This document shows, in pieces, positions 46,550-56,115 of a DNA stretch of 64,000 nucleotides (position 1 is its first letter; every line of letters begins with the position of its first letter). A model generated the notes under the pieces. That model worked only from the letters and a program-made list of their open reading frames with translations, ran no database searches and was not told where the DNA came from. Made by a program: the position numbers and the translations under genes. Source of the stretch: Celeribacter halophilus (lineage in GTDB: Bacteria; Pseudomonadota; Alphaproteobacteria; Rhodobacterales; Rhodobacteraceae); assembly GCF_900114135.1 (NCBI RefSeq), contig NZ_FORY01000003.1, positions 62,001 through 126,000 of the forward strand, in the 5' to 3' direction.

Positions 46550-47368
46550 ATGGCCAAAACACGCACCACCTTGAAAAAACTCGACCCCGTCTGGAGCCAG
46601 ATTGTCTCCGAGGCGCGTGAGGCCGTTGCGGCAGAGCCTTTGCTGGGCGGGTTGGTCCATGCCTGTATCCTGCATCACGAGACGCTGGAGGATGCGCTGG
46701 CCTATCGGATCGCGCAGAAACTCGCCTCTCCCGAAATGTCCGAACAGTTGATCCGCGAGATCGCCGATGATGCCTATGCCGCCGATCCGATGCTCTCTGA
46801 AGCCGCGCGTGCCGACATTGCTGCGGTCTATGACCGTGATCCGGCCTGCCATCGCTACATCCAGCCCTTGCTCTATTTCAAAGGCTTTCAAGCGATCCAG
46901 TCCCATCGCGTCTCCAACTGGCTCTGGCGCGAAGGGCGCAAGGATCTGGCCTATTTCTTCCAGATGCGCATGTCCGAACAGTTCTCCGTCGACATCCACC
47001 CCGCCTGCCGCATCGGCAAGGGGGTGTTCCTTGATCACGCCCATTCGCTGGTCTTTGGCGAAACCGCGACGATTGGCGACAATGTCTCGATCCTGCATGA
47101 CGTGACGCTGGGCGGGACCGGCAAGGAGGACGAGGACCGTCACCCGAAAATCGGTGATGGCGTGCTGATCGGGGCGGGGGCCAAGGTGTTGGGCAATATC
47201 CACATCGGTGCCTGTTCGCGTGTGGCCGCCGGATCGGTGGTTCTGAACGACGTGCCGCGCTGCACCACGGTGGCGGGCGTGCCTGCCAAGGTTGTGGGCG
47301 AAGCGGGCTGTTCCCAGCCGTCCATTTCCATGAACCAGCTTATTGGTGCGCGTCCCTCGGAAAGCTGA
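46550..47368 (+). CDS. cysE: Serine O-acetyltransferase
   Basis: Acetylates serine for cysteine synthesis. 272 residues; an N-terminal helical domain (about 1-135) and a left-handed beta-helix with VDIHPACRIGKGVFLDHAHSLVFGETATIGDNVS and HPKIGDGVLIGAGAKVLGNIHIGACSRVAAGSVV. Catalytic His and Asp lie in the HPA and LDHAH segments. It is the usual downstream neighbour of GTA clusters in this family. Confidence 0.96.
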   Translation: MAKTRTTLKKLDPVWSQIVSEAREAVAAEPLLGGLVHACILHHETLEDALAYRIAQKLASPEMSEQLIREIADDAYAADPMLSEAARADIAAVYDRDPACHRYIQPLLYFKGFQAIQSHRVSNWLWREGRKDLAYFFQMRMSEQFSVDIHPACRIGKGVFLDHAHSLVFGETATIGDNVSILHDVTLGGTGKEDEDRHPKIGDGVLIGAGAKVLGNIHIGACSRVAAGSVVLNDVPRCTTVAGVPAKVVGEAGCSQPSISMNQLIGARPSES

Positions 47369-47400
47369 CGGGGACGCGTTGGTGCGACATAGGGCGGAGC

Positions 47401-47420
47401 AGGGGCGGTTGATCGCCCCT
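47401..47420. terminator. Hairpin between convergent cysE and AhpD-like genes
   Basis: AGGGGCG/CGCCCCT with loop GTTGAT. There is no T-run, so its strength is doubtful. Confidence 0.4.
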
Positions 47421-47441
47421 GACGCATATCTGAGGTGTGTC

Positions 47442-47777
47442 TTACCCCGCCATCTCGTCATAGGCGTCGAGCGCCTTGATCCCATACATATAGGCCGGAC
47501 CACCGCCCATCAGGATCGCCACACCGACCGTCTCGGCAATTTCCGCACGCGTGGCACCAGCCTCCATCGCGGCTTTTACGTGAAAGCCGATGCAATCCAC
47601 GCATTGCTTGGAAATCCCGATGGCGAGGGCCTGCAATTCCTTGTGCTTCATGGACAGCGCACCCTCGACGGTTGTGGCCTCGTGCAGGGCGTTGAAGCCT
47701 TCTCCGACAGCGGGCAGGGCCGCGCCGAAATCCATCATGCCGCTTTGGACTGTCTCAAGTTGTTTTGACCAGCTCAT
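47442..47777 (-). CDS. Carboxymuconolactone decarboxylase-like (AhpD fold) protein
   Basis: 111 residues, all-helical. The CxxC pair with following His in KQCVDCIGFHVKAAMEAGAT (about 57-76) is the AhpD-type redox site, so a peroxidase or thiol-reductase role is more likely than true decarboxylation. Convergent with cysE; no peroxiredoxin gene next to it. Confidence 0.85.
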   Translation of the reverse strand: MSWSKQLETVQSGMMDFGAALPAVGEGFNALHEATTVEGALSMKHKELQALAIGISKQCVDCIGFHVKAAMEAGATRAEIAETVGVAILMGGGPAYMYGIKALDAYDEMAG

Positions 47778-47880
47778 GATCCGTCTCCTTTTTTCTAGAG
47801 TCGCGCAAAACGTAACAGAGGTGCAGGGCGGCGGCTTTGAGGCGTGTCATGGCAGCCATAAGAAAAAGGAGGTCAAAAGA

Positions 47881-47908
47881 AAAAGCCCCCCGAAACCGGA
47901 GGGCTTTT
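47881..47908 (-). terminator. Rho-independent terminator of pdhABC
   Basis: AAAAGCCC/GGGCTTTT arms; on the minus strand followed by TTCTTTTG. It lies 23 bp past the pdhC stop. Confidence 0.85.
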
Positions 47909-47930
47909 GATTCTTTCGGGATAACGGCGC

Positions 47931-49232
47931 TTAGGCCAGCATCGCCACCGGATTTTCGAGGTTCTCGACGATGGCTTTCAAAAGCTCCGCGCCGAGCGCT
48001 CCGTCGATCACGCGGTGATCCACGGACATGGTGACGGACATGACGGTTGCGGCTTTTACTTCACCGTCTTCGCCGATCACCGCCTGTTTCTTGCCCGCGC
48101 CGACGGCGAGAATACCGGCGTGCGGCGGGTTCACGATGGCGTCGAAATTGTCGATGCCGAACATGCCCAGATTGGAGATCGCGAAAGAGCCGCCCTGATA
48201 TTCATGCGGCGCGAGTTTGCGGTCGCGGGCACGGTGGGCGAGGTCTTTCATCTCTTTGGACAGGGCCGAGAGCGACTTCATATCCGCGTCTTGCAGAACG
48301 GGGGTGAAGAGACCGCCTTCGACGGCAACCGCAACGGCCACATCGGAGGCTTTCATCTGCAACACACGGTCGCCCGCCCAGACGGCATTGGCCGCAGGCA
48401 CTTCTTGCAGGGCGTTGGCCACGGCCTTGATGATGAAATCATTGACCGAGAGTTTCACACCCTTGCCTGTGAGCTGATGGTTCAGCTCGGCGCGGAATTT
48501 CAGCAGGGCGTCCAGCTGGATGTCGCGGCGCAGGTAGAAATGCGGGATGGTCTGTTTGGCCTCCGACAGACGCGCGGCAATGGTTTTGCGCATCCCGTCG
48601 AGTTTGATTTCCTCGTAGTCGCGACCTTCATACATTTTCGCAACCATATCGGCGGAAGGACCAGCCGGTGCCGCAGCCGCAGGAGCCGGTGCAGCGGCTT
48701 TGGGCGCTTCGGCCTTGGGTGCAGCTTGGGCCGCTTCCACATCGGCTTTCACGATGCGGCCTTTGGGGCCGGTGCCTTTGATCGTGGTCAGGTCGAGACC
48801 TTTTTGCGCCGCGATGCGACGGGCCAGAGGCGAGGCAAAGAGGCGTTCGCCATCCTTGACCGGAGCCGCCGGGGCCTTGGGTGCATCTGCGACCGGGGCC
48901 GGGGCGGAGGGAGCCGCCGCAGCCGCCGGAGCTTCTTCCGCCGGAGCAGGGGCCGCTGCGCCGACAGTCTCGGCGGCAGAGGCATCTTCGCCCTCTTCCA
49001 GAAGCACGGCAATCGGCGCGTTCACTTTCACGCCTTCGGTGCCCTCGGCCACAAGGATCTTGCCCATGGTGCCTTCGTCCACGGCTTCGAATTCCATCGT
49101 CGCCTTGTCGGTTTCAATCTCGGCAATCACATCGCCGGATTTGATTTCGTCGCCTTCTTTCACCAGCCATTTGGCCAATGTGCCTTCCTCCATCGTCGGA
49201 GACAGCGCGGGCATCAAAAGTTCAATCGCCAT
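47931..49232 (-). CDS. pdhC: Dihydrolipoyllysine acetyltransferase (E2 of pyruvate dehydrogenase)
   Basis: Core subunit that transfers acetyl from lipoyl to CoA, 433 residues. One lipoyl domain (about 1-80; lipoyl-Lys in [12 protein letters not shown]), an Ala/Pro linker, an E3/E1-binding domain (about 132-168, [16 protein letters not shown]) and the acyltransferase domain ending in [16 protein letters not shown], which holds the catalytic His. Follows pdhB by 12 bp on the same strand. Confidence 0.96.
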   Translation of the reverse strand: MAIELLMPALSPTMEEGTLAKWLVKEGDEIKSGDVIAEIETDKATMEFEAVDEGTMGKILVAEGTEGVKVNAPIAVLLEEGEDASAAETVGAAAPAPAEEAPAAAAAPSAPAPVADAPKAPAAPVKDGERLFASPLARRIAAQKGLDLTTIKGTGPKGRIVKADVEAAQAAPKAEAPKAAAPAPAAAAPAGPSADMVAKMYEGRDYEEIKLDGMRKTIAARLSEAKQTIPHFYLRRDIQLDALLKFRAELNHQLTGKGVKLSVNDFIIKAVANALQEVPAANAVWAGDRVLQMKASDVAVAVAVEGGLFTPVLQDADMKSLSALSKEMKDLAHRARDRKLAPHEYQGGSFAISNLGMFGIDNFDAIVNPPHAGILAVGAGKKQAVIGEDGEVKAATVMSVTMSVDHRVIDGALGAELLKAIVENLENPVAMLA

Positions 49233-49244
49233 AACGGGTTCTCC

Positions 49245-50618
49245 TTAACGGTAGGTGACATCTTTGCAGGCGGCCACGACTTCGTCGGTGGTCACAAGCG
49301 CGAGTTTTTCGAGGTTGGCGGCGTAGGGCATGGGCACATCTTTGCCTGTGCAGTTGATCACCGGCGCGTCGAGATAGTCAAAGGCGCGTTGCATGATCGT
49401 GGCGGAGATGTGGTTGCCGATGGAGCCGACGGGGAAACCCTCTTCGACGGTGACGCAGCGGTTGGTCTTCATCACGGAGGCCAGCACGGTGTCATAGTCG
49501 ATGGGGCGCAGCGTGCGCAGGTCGATGACCTCGGCGGAGATGCCTTCCTCGGCCAGCTTGTCAGCCGCTTCGAGTGCATAGGTCATGCCGATGCCGAAGG
49601 ACACGATGGTCACATCCGTGCCTTCGCGCCAGATGCGGGCCTTGCCGAAGGGGATGGTGAAGTCCTCAAGATCGGGCACATCGAAGGATTTGCCGTAAAG
49701 GATTTCGTTCTCAAGGAAGATCACCGGATTCGGATCACGGATCGCGGTTTTCATCAGACCTTTGTAGTCGGAGGCCGAATAGGGCATCACGACCTTGAGA
49801 CCCGGAATGGCGGAATACCATGCGGCGTAGTCTTGGGAGTGCTGCGCGCCGACGCGGGCGGCGGCACCGTTGGGGCCACGGAAGACCATAGGCGCCCCCA
49901 TCTGGCCGCCGGACATATAGAGCGTCTTGGCTGCCGAGTTGATGAGATGGTCAATGGCCTGCATCGCGAAGTTGAAGGTCATGAATTCGACGATGGGTTT
50001 CAGCCCGCCAAAGGCCGCACCCGTCGCGATACCGGCAAAGCCGTGTTCGGTGATCGGCGTGTCGATCACGCGCTTGGCGCCGAACTCGTCGAGCATCCCT
50101 TGGGAGATCTTGTAGGCGCCTTGGTATTCGGCCACCTCTTCGCCCATGAGAAAGACGTTTTCGTCGCGGCGCATCTCTTCGGCCATAGCGTCACGAAGCG
50201 CCTCGCGCACGGTCTGCTGTTTCATCGGCGTGCCTTCGGGGAAGTCCGGCGAGGCTTTGGAGACCACTTCGACAGCCGCGACGGCTTTCGCAGGGGCCGC
50301 GGTTGGTGCCTCTTGGGCGACCGGAGCCGCCTCGGCTGCGGCGGGGGCAGGGGCCTTGATGTCGTCGGCGCTTTCGCCCTCTTCGATCAGCACGGCGATG
50401 GCGGTGTTCACTTTCACGCCCTCGGTGCCTTCCTCGACGAGGATCTTGCCGACGATCCCTTCGTCCACAGCCTCGAATTCCATCGTGGCCTTGTCGGTTT
50501 CAATTTCCGCGATGATGTCGCCGGAGGTGACGGTGTCGCCCTCTTTGACGAGCCATTTCGCAAGTGTGCCTTCTTCCATCGTGGGAGAGAGGGCGGGCAT
50601 CAGAAGTTCGGTTGCCAT
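49245..50618 (-). CDS. pdhB: Pyruvate dehydrogenase E1 beta subunit with its own lipoyl domain
   Basis: 457 residues against about 330 for plain E1-beta. The N-terminal ~80 residues are a lipoyl domain nearly the same as that of PdhC ([12 protein letters not shown] with lipoyl-Lys), followed by an Ala-rich linker (about 85-130) and the E1-beta transketolase-like domain ([35 protein letters not shown] onward). This lipoyl-E1-beta fusion is established in alphaproteobacteria. Middle gene of pdhABC. Confidence 0.95.
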   Translation of the reverse strand: MATELLMPALSPTMEEGTLAKWLVKEGDTVTSGDIIAEIETDKATMEFEAVDEGIVGKILVEEGTEGVKVNTAIAVLIEEGESADDIKAPAPAAAEAAPVAQEAPTAAPAKAVAAVEVVSKASPDFPEGTPMKQQTVREALRDAMAEEMRRDENVFLMGEEVAEYQGAYKISQGMLDEFGAKRVIDTPITEHGFAGIATGAAFGGLKPIVEFMTFNFAMQAIDHLINSAAKTLYMSGGQMGAPMVFRGPNGAAARVGAQHSQDYAAWYSAIPGLKVVMPYSASDYKGLMKTAIRDPNPVIFLENEILYGKSFDVPDLEDFTIPFGKARIWREGTDVTIVSFGIGMTYALEAADKLAEEGISAEVIDLRTLRPIDYDTVLASVMKTNRCVTVEEGFPVGSIGNHISATIMQRAFDYLDAPVINCTGKDVPMPYAANLEKLALVTTDEVVAACKDVTYR

Positions 50619-50636
50619 TGGTATCTTCCTCCCGGA

Positions 50637-51662
50637 TCAAGCGTTGTGCTGCGGAATTTCGTCCGCATAAATGTCGGTCCAAAGCTCTTCGAGCGCCGGT
50701 TCCGGGCTTTCCTTGGCGAATTCCGCGCTCTCGTTGATCACCGCTTTGATCTCTTTGTCGATCGCTTTGAGATCCTCTTCGGAGGCGTGGCCGCCCGTCA
50801 GAAGGATGGAGCGCACAGCTTCGATCGGATCGCGTTCCTCGCGCATTTTCTGGACCTCTTCGCGGGTCCGGTATTTCGCCGGATCCGACATGGAGTGACC
50901 ACGGTAGCGGTAGGTTTTGACTTCGAGAATGTAGGGGCCCTTGCCCGCACGGCAATGCGCCACAGCGCGCTCGCCGGCTTCCTTGACTGCCAGAACGTCC
51001 ATGCCGTCCACTTCTTCACCTTCGATGCCATAGGCTTTGCCGCGGCCGTAAAGGGAGGTGGATTTGGTCGAACGCTGCACCGAGGTGCCCATGGCGTATT
51101 GGTTGTTCTCGATGACGAAAACCACCGGCAAATCCCAAAGCTCGGCCATGTTGTAGGTCTCGTAGACCTGACCTTGGTTGGCTGCGCCATCACCGAAATA
51201 GGTGAAGGTCACATTGTCATTGCCTTTGTATTTGTCGGAAAAGGCCAGACCGGCCCCCAGCGGCACCTGTGCGCCGACGATGCCGTGGCCGCCGTAGAAA
51301 TGTTTCTCTTTCGAGAACATGTGCATGGAGCCGCCCTTGCCCTTGGAGTAGCCGCCCTCGCGGCCCGTCAACTCGGCCATCACGCCCTTCGGGTCCATTC
51401 CGCAGGCAAGCATATGCCCGTGATCGCGGTAGGAGGTGATGCGCTTGTCACCCTCTTTTGCGGCGGCTTCGAGACCGACGACAACGGCTTCCTGACCGAT
51501 ATAGAGGTGGCAGAACCCGCCAATCAGGCCCATGCCGTAAAGCTGGCCTGCTTTTTCCTCGAAACGGCGGATAAGAAGCATGTCTTTATAATAGGCAAGA
51601 AGCTCGTCTTTGGAGACATTCGCTTTGCTTGCCGGTTTGGATGCTGTTTTACGGGGTGCCAT
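50637..51662 (-). CDS. pdhA: Pyruvate dehydrogenase E1 alpha subunit
   Basis: Thiamine diphosphate-dependent decarboxylating subunit, 341 residues. The ThDP motif runs from YFGDGAANQGQVYE to FVIENN (GDG...NN, about 170-200); the phosphorylation-loop-like YRYRGHSMSDPAKYRTREE follows near 265. An Ala/Lys/Ser-rich N-terminus precedes the fold. First gene of the operon; an 18-bp palindrome lies 30 bp upstream. Confidence 0.96.
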   Translation of the reverse strand: MAPRKTASKPASKANVSKDELLAYYKDMLLIRRFEEKAGQLYGMGLIGGFCHLYIGQEAVVVGLEAAAKEGDKRITSYRDHGHMLACGMDPKGVMAELTGREGGYSKGKGGSMHMFSKEKHFYGGHGIVGAQVPLGAGLAFSDKYKGNDNVTFTYFGDGAANQGQVYETYNMAELWDLPVVFVIENNQYAMGTSVQRSTKSTSLYGRGKAYGIEGEEVDGMDVLAVKEAGERAVAHCRAGKGPYILEVKTYRYRGHSMSDPAKYRTREEVQKMREERDPIEAVRSILLTGGHASEEDLKAIDKEIKAVINESAEFAKESPEPALEELWTDIYADEIPQHNA

Positions 51663-51691
51663 CAGGCCTCCTCCTCCAAGATCACGACTGA

Positions 51692-51709
51692 TAGTTTAGC
51701 GTTAAACTA
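51692..51709. promoter_or_regulatory. 18-bp palindrome upstream of pdhA (candidate operator)
   Basis: TAGTTTAGCGTTAAACTA: arms TAGTTTA and TAAACTA are perfect inverted repeats around GCGT. On the minus strand a -10-like TATTAT (about 51710-51715) lies just upstream, so a protein bound here would cover the start of transcription. Nearly the same palindrome is at 3358, before lpdA. Confidence 0.65.
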
Positions 51710-51854
51710 CATAATAACGATGCGGCGGGCCGATTGCACGGATTTTCTGATATGCGCCGCGGGCGGCAGGTATGCGCTGACGGAATATCGCGATCCGGTG
51801 CTGGCTGTGAGCAGGCTACACACAAGAGTTGCGCCTGTCAGCCCTTGTGATGAC

Positions 51855-52271
51855 CTAGTGTTGCGCGAAGGCGCGGCTTGAAATCTGGATGGGGTTCTTC
51901 GCGGGGTCTTTTGCGTTCGCAAAGGCGTAGCTGTCCGTCTTGTGTATCTTTCCGAAGGTGAGACCGTTGCTCTGCGCGGTTCGGCAAAAGCCTTCGACGT
52001 CTTCAACGTCGAACACCAGTTTGACCAGAACCTGCCCCTCTTTTTGCGCTGATGAGAGCGGATGCAAGAGGATCGTTGCGCCAGAGGTTTTCGGGGTAAG
52101 CTCTACGATCCTGTCAGTTGCAGAGCGCCTCACGGAAAACCCGAAGTGCTGCGCATAGAATGCCGCCATTTCGTCTAATTTACGGGTGTAAATTACAAGT
52201 CTGCCAAGGGTAGGTGCCACTATTGTCGCCTCCGTTGGCGCGATGCGCTCTGATGACGCCTCTACCGGCAA
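51855..52271 (-). CDS. VOC-family protein
   Basis: 138 residues; LGRLVIYTRKLDEMAAFYAQHFGFSV followed by LVKLVFDVEDVEGF and a C-terminal DPAKNPIQISSRAF shows the glyoxalase/bleomycin-resistance (VOC) fold. Metal-ligand positions are not all obvious (the first ligand position is not His), so enzymatic identity is open. Its 5' end overlaps by ten bases the 3' end of the transglycosylase gene upstream on the same strand. Confidence 0.7.
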   Translation of the reverse strand: MPVEASSERIAPTEATIVAPTLGRLVIYTRKLDEMAAFYAQHFGFSVRRSATDRIVELTPKTSGATILLHPLSSAQKEGQVLVKLVFDVEDVEGFCRTAQSNGLTFGKIHKTDSYAFANAKDPAKNPIQISSRAFAQH

Positions 52272-52885
52272 TAGGCCAGTTGCGCCTCATAGCGGGCGGC
52301 GCGTTTGGCGACGCCGTCGGCGGTGCTCAAGAGCCATGATTTGTTGCGATAGGAGCCACGGCGGTAACCGCCTCGACCTTCGTGATAGGCCAGATAACTG
52401 TTTCTGGCGTCCGAGTTTGAAATCCCCAGCGCCTTGTTGTTGGTCGAGACATACCAGCCGATAAAATCGGTGGCGTCGCGGATGTTGCTGCGGCTGGCGC
52501 CTGCGCGGCCCGGACCGTTGCGGTAATCATCCCATGTGCCGTCGAGCGCCTGCGCGTAGCCGCGTGCGGAGCTGGCGCGGCCCTTGGGGATGATGAACAG
52601 CGTGTAGCGTTTCGGGGGGCGTGCGGTCGCGCGGAAGGTGGATTCCTGATAGATAATCGCCATCTGCACAGAGACGGGCACGCCCCATTTGCGCTCGGAC
52701 GCCTCAAGGGCGGAGCGGTAGTGCGGGCGTTCGCGAAAGATCGCGCAGGCATCTTCGGGATTGGAGGGCGCGCTGCCGTGACCCCCGCAGGCGGTCAGCG
52801 CCAGAAAGCCAAGCCCCGTCAGCATCACATGCCGGCGGGACAGAAGGGTGGACGTATCTGCGGGGCGGGGGCTCTGTGTCATCAA
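52262..52885 (-). CDS. Transglycosylase SLT-domain lipoprotein
   Basis: 207 residues. A twin-Arg-like N-region (SRRHVMLTGLGFLALTACGG) ends in a lipobox Cys near 33. The SLT-type domain shows catalytic Glu in QMAIIYQESTFRAT (about 77), then SARGYAQALDGTWDDY and the C-terminal SYLAYHEGRGGY. It would trim peptidoglycan in the periplasm. It lies 12 bp from the FtsB-like gene, so the two may be transcribed together; linkage to cell division is an inference. Confidence 0.8.
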   Translation of the reverse strand: MMTQSPRPADTSTLLSRRHVMLTGLGFLALTACGGHGSAPSNPEDACAIFRERPHYRSALEASERKWGVPVSVQMAIIYQESTFRATARPPKRYTLFIIPKGRASSARGYAQALDGTWDDYRNGPGRAGASRSNIRDATDFIGWYVSTNNKALGISNSDARNSYLAYHEGRGGYRRGSYRNKSWLLSTADGVAKRAARYEAQLAYCR

Positions 52886-52897
52886 CGGCCTCTCGGG

Positions 52898-53200
52898 TCA
52901 GCGGATTACGATTTCATCTGCACGTAGGTAGCCCAGCACATCGCGGACTTGTTCATCGAGAAGATCAAGGTCGAGATAGGTGTCGGAGAGGCGCAGCGTC
53001 TTGTTGCGCATCACAGCCAGATCTTCGTCCAGTTTGCCGCTCACCGCTTGCAGTTCGGACAATTCTGCCTCGATCTGCAAGCGGCGAAATAGCCCGTATT
53101 CCCCTTGCACGGCGGCAAAGGTGAAGTAGCCACCGAGGGTGACAATAACGCCTGTGTACAAAAGCACAGTCAGCGACGGACGTTTGCGCGGATGAGCCAT
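52898..53200 (-). CDS. FtsB/DivIC-family septum formation initiator
   Basis: 100 residues with one membrane helix (LTVLLYTGVIVTLGGYFTFAA, about 9-29) and a periplasmic coiled coil (RRLQIEAELSELQAVSGKLDEDLAVMRNKTL). In alphaproteobacteria this gene regularly lies near pdhA. It would bridge FtsL and FtsQ at the septum. ATG at 53200 (MAHPRKRPS) fits the family. Confidence 0.8.
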   Translation of the reverse strand: MAHPRKRPSLTVLLYTGVIVTLGGYFTFAAVQGEYGLFRRLQIEAELSELQAVSGKLDEDLAVMRNKTLRLSDTYLDLDLLDEQVRDVLGYLRADEIVIR

Positions 53201-53746
53201 GATAGGCTTCTTACCTTTGTATAAATGATGCCCTGACGGACACCGTACTGCCTCACGGGACGTTCTCATTGGCGGAACGTCTCCGTGCACCTCTTATGGC
53301 ACAGGTGATTCGCCATGTGAATCCCAAAAACGAATCACCGGCAGAAAAATGCGCAATTTTTTTGTGAGGCATGACGGAGACCGCAGCGCAGGAAGAGCAC
53401 GGGGGAGGAGAGTGTCTCTGTGTGGGGGCGTTGGATTTTGGTCGCGTTGGGGGAGTGGCGTGAAGCGCTGCTGAATGCTGGACGTTGGCCGCCAGTCGAA
53501 AGGCGCGTCGGTTCAGAGATACATTAAGGCCGGAACGGTGTCCAAAGAATGCGATCTATATTCAATGAATGATTTTCCATTGGTTTGACCAGCCAATCCG
53601 CGCGGCCCTACGTCTGTGACACAGGTCAATGCGGATATGGTATAAACGGATATGCTTCCGAAAGGAGACATGCGAACCTGATTATGCCGCCAGTTTGGAG
53701 GGTTTCGCAAAAGTATCAAGTTGCAGTATTCACGGAAGGAACAATC
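53201..53746. other. Gap between ftsB-like gene and the ABC exporter
   Basis: 546 bp. It contains a 9-bp inverted repeat (GGTGATTCG 53304-53312 / CGAATCACC 53331-53339), the near palindrome AAAAATGCGCAATTTTT at 53345, and ATTCAATGAAT at 53560. A strong ribosome site AAAGGAG (53661) serves only the tiny frame ATG-CGA-ACC-TGA at 53670. No other gene is supported. Confidence 0.55.
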
Positions 53747-54910
53747 TTGGTCCCATCCAAATCTGAAGAAGAGACCCAAGACGTACAACGTCCAGCGGGG
53801 CAAAGCGAGATGGCATCGAAGCCTCCCGTTCCGGCGTTGCGGCCAGTTGCACCTGAGCCTGCCGGTAAGTCGCGCATCTGGCTGTGGGGTGCTCTCGTTC
53901 TTTTGGGGCTGGGACTTTTGGGTGGCATATCTTCGAGCCTTTGGTTGGGCGGGACGCTTCCGGTTGTGGTCGAGATTGCTCAGAACGCGCCGGTGACGCG
54001 TGTGCTGGCGGTCAATGGCCGGATCGCCGCTGTGCATTCCGTGGACGTCAGCGCCGTGGTGTCCGGCACGGTGGTGTCCCTTCCCGTTGCTGAGGGAGAA
54101 CGGGTCGAAGCCAACCAGATCCTTGCCCAAGTCGATGCGGCGGAACAGAATGCAATTGTCCGGCAGGCGATGGCGGCACTGGATGCGGCGTTGGTGGCGC
54201 GGCAAAAGGCGACCGAAGACTATGATCGCTCCCTGTCGCTTGGCAGCAATGTCTCGCAAACCGCATTGGAGGCCGACGCCTTTGCCAAGCAATCGGCGGA
54301 ACAGGAAGTGGCGCGTTTGACGGCCATGCTGGATCAGGCGCGGATCGCGCTCGATAACTATACCATTCGGGCCCCCGTTGCAGGCACGGTTCTGGAACTT
54401 GAGGTCGAAACGGGGCAAGCGATCAGTCCCTCGACCAACTTGCTGACCCTTGCGGATTTGAGCGATCTGGAGGTCGAGGCAGATGTGGATGAATCTTACG
54501 CGACACAAATCATTGTAGGCCAAAAGGCTGTCCTGCAACTGGCGGGACAGACTGAAACCCACGAAGGTCATGTCAGCTTTGTGTCGAACCGCGTGGATGA
54601 GGCCACAGGCGGGCTGGCGGTCAAGCTCCGTTTCGACACTCCGGTTGCGGCTCCTGTCGGGCTGACGGTGACAACGAATATTATCGTTGAAGACCGAGAC
54701 GTGGCGCTGACGGTTCCACGCACGGCTCTGGTGAACGGAAATGAGGTTTTTGTGGTGGTGGACGGTTTGGCGGAATTGCGACCTGTCACCGTCATGGATT
54801 GGCCCGCCGCCCGTCTCATTGCAACAGAGGGCCTTGCCGAGGGCGATATTGTGATTGTCGATGCGGTGGGCATCACGGACGGGCAAGAGGTCGAGGCGGA
54901 GATCCCCTGA
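53747..54910 (+). CDS. Membrane fusion protein of a MacA-type ABC exporter
   Basis: About 387 residues. A membrane anchor (IWLWGALVLLGLGLLGGISS, near 45) is followed by a HlyD/RND-type barrel-lipoyl-hairpin protein: GRIAAVHSVDVSAVVSGTVVSLPVAEGERVEANQILAQVD (first lipoyl half), a helical hairpin (about 135-205, rich in Ala, Glu and Gln), and APVAGTVLELEVETGQAI (second half). The start is uncertain: TTG at 53747 has GGAAGGA six bases upstream and is preferred; ATG at 53684 or 53810 are options. The stop overlaps the permease start. Confidence 0.85.
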   Translation: MVPSKSEEETQDVQRPAGQSEMASKPPVPALRPVAPEPAGKSRIWLWGALVLLGLGLLGGISSSLWLGGTLPVVVEIAQNAPVTRVLAVNGRIAAVHSVDVSAVVSGTVVSLPVAEGERVEANQILAQVDAAEQNAIVRQAMAALDAALVARQKATEDYDRSLSLGSNVSQTALEADAFAKQSAEQEVARLTAMLDQARIALDNYTIRAPVAGTVLELEVETGQAISPSTNLLTLADLSDLEVEADVDESYATQIIVGQKAVLQLAGQTETHEGHVSFVSNRVDEATGGLAVKLRFDTPVAAPVGLTVTTNIIVEDRDVALTVPRTALVNGNEVFVVVDGLAELRPVTVMDWPAARLIATEGLAEGDIVIVDAVGITDGQEVEAEIP

Positions 54911-56115
54911 TGCTCTATGGCTTGAAAATCGCGACACGCTATCTGACCGCCAACAAGGGGCAAACGGCGCTTCTGGTGACAGGGGTTGCAGTCGGTGTAT
55001 TTATCTTCATCTTCATGTCCGCCCTGATTGGCGGGCTGGCCGAATTCATTCTGGCGCGCACCGTGGGCGATCTCTCGCATATTACCATTGAGGCAGAAAC
55101 CGAAGACCCTGCGCTCTTGGTCGCGTCAGAGGGGCATGTGCTGGCCGTGACGGAGCGGGGGCGCACGCGTGATGCAACGCTGGCCGAAGCCGCCACATGG
55201 CTCCCCTTGATCGAAACTGTCGCGGGGGTCAAAGCCGTCTCGCCTGAAATTACAGGCGCGGGCTTTTTGACCCGTGGCGCACAGGTGGCACAGGTCAGCG
55301 TCGTGGGCGTCGAAGCGGGGCGTGAGTCCGCGATCCTTGATCTGGCCAGCTATATGGTTGAGGGAGAAGAGCGTGTCGGCTCGGGGGTGATCGTTTTGGG
55401 TCGCGATCTGGCGGATGATCTGGCTTTGTCCATCGGGCAGGCTTTACACTTGGAAAGCTCGAAGGGGATCACGGCCAACCTGACTTTGGGTGGCATATTC
55501 GAAACCGGCAATGGCAGCATGGATAGCGCACGCGCCTTTGTCAGCCTGTCGACAGCGCGGACTTTATTCTCCATGCCGCAGGGGGTGACGCAGATTGAAA
55601 TCAAGCTTGATGATTTGAACGCCGCAGACGCGACAGCACTTCGTATTCAGTCCCTGACAGGTTTGAATGCAGTCCCTTGGACCGATGATGCCGAGCAATT
55701 GATGGAGGCGCTGGATGCGCAGGCGCAGACCGGTTATTTCCTGAAAGCCTTTGCGCTCATCACTATTGTGATCGGCGTTGCCTCGGCGCTTTTGCTCTCA
55801 ACCTATCGACGCCGTCCTGAAATCGGGATCATGCGGGCAATGGGGGCCGGACGTGGCTTTGTGGTTTTTGTCTTTGTTACGCAAGGCGCGTTGATTGGTC
55901 TGCTGGGCGGGATCATGGGGGCAGGTCTTGGCTATCTCGCGCTTCTGCCCTTTCCCACGCGCGAGGCATTTCGTCCGGGCACCTTGCCATTGGACATTAC
56001 CCAAGGCTCCTATGGGTTGGCCATCACCCTGACTGTGATCGCCGCGATCCTTGCCTCCATCCTGCCCGCCCGCTCTGCGGCCCGCGTTGATCCAGTTACG
56101 GCGATCGGCCAATGA
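54910..56115 (+). CDS. FtsX-like ABC transporter permease
   Basis: 401 residues in the MacB/LolC style: a first helix (GQTALLVTGVAVGVFIFIFMSALIGG, about 18-43), a large periplasmic domain (about 45-270) and three C-terminal helices with STYRRRPEIGIMRAMGAGRGFVVFVFVTQGALIGLLGG (about 297-334) and LTVIAAILASILPARSAARVDPVTAIGQ at the end, the usual FtsX signature. Overlaps genes on both sides by one and four bases, so it is the middle of a three-gene unit. Confidence 0.9.
   Translation: MLYGLKIATRYLTANKGQTALLVTGVAVGVFIFIFMSALIGGLAEFILARTVGDLSHITIEAETEDPALLVASEGHVLAVTERGRTRDATLAEAATWLPLIETVAGVKAVSPEITGAGFLTRGAQVAQVSVVGVEAGRESAILDLASYMVEGEERVGSGVIVLGRDLADDLALSIGQALHLESSKGITANLTLGGIFETGNGSMDSARAFVSLSTARTLFSMPQGVTQIEIKLDDLNAADATALRIQSLTGLNAVPWTDDAEQLMEALDAQAQTGYFLKAFALITIVIGVASALLLSTYRRRPEIGIMRAMGAGRGFVVFVFVTQGALIGLLGGIMGAGLGYLALLPFPTREAFRPGTLPLDITQGSYGLAITLTVIAAILASILPARSAARVDPVTAIGQ

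Noticed and set aside
48015-51881. A 1288-codon open frame on the plus strand opposite pdhABC
   Set aside because: Its His- and Gly-rich translation has no protein family and mirrors the codon bias of the three well-recognised genes on the other strand; it is a shadow.
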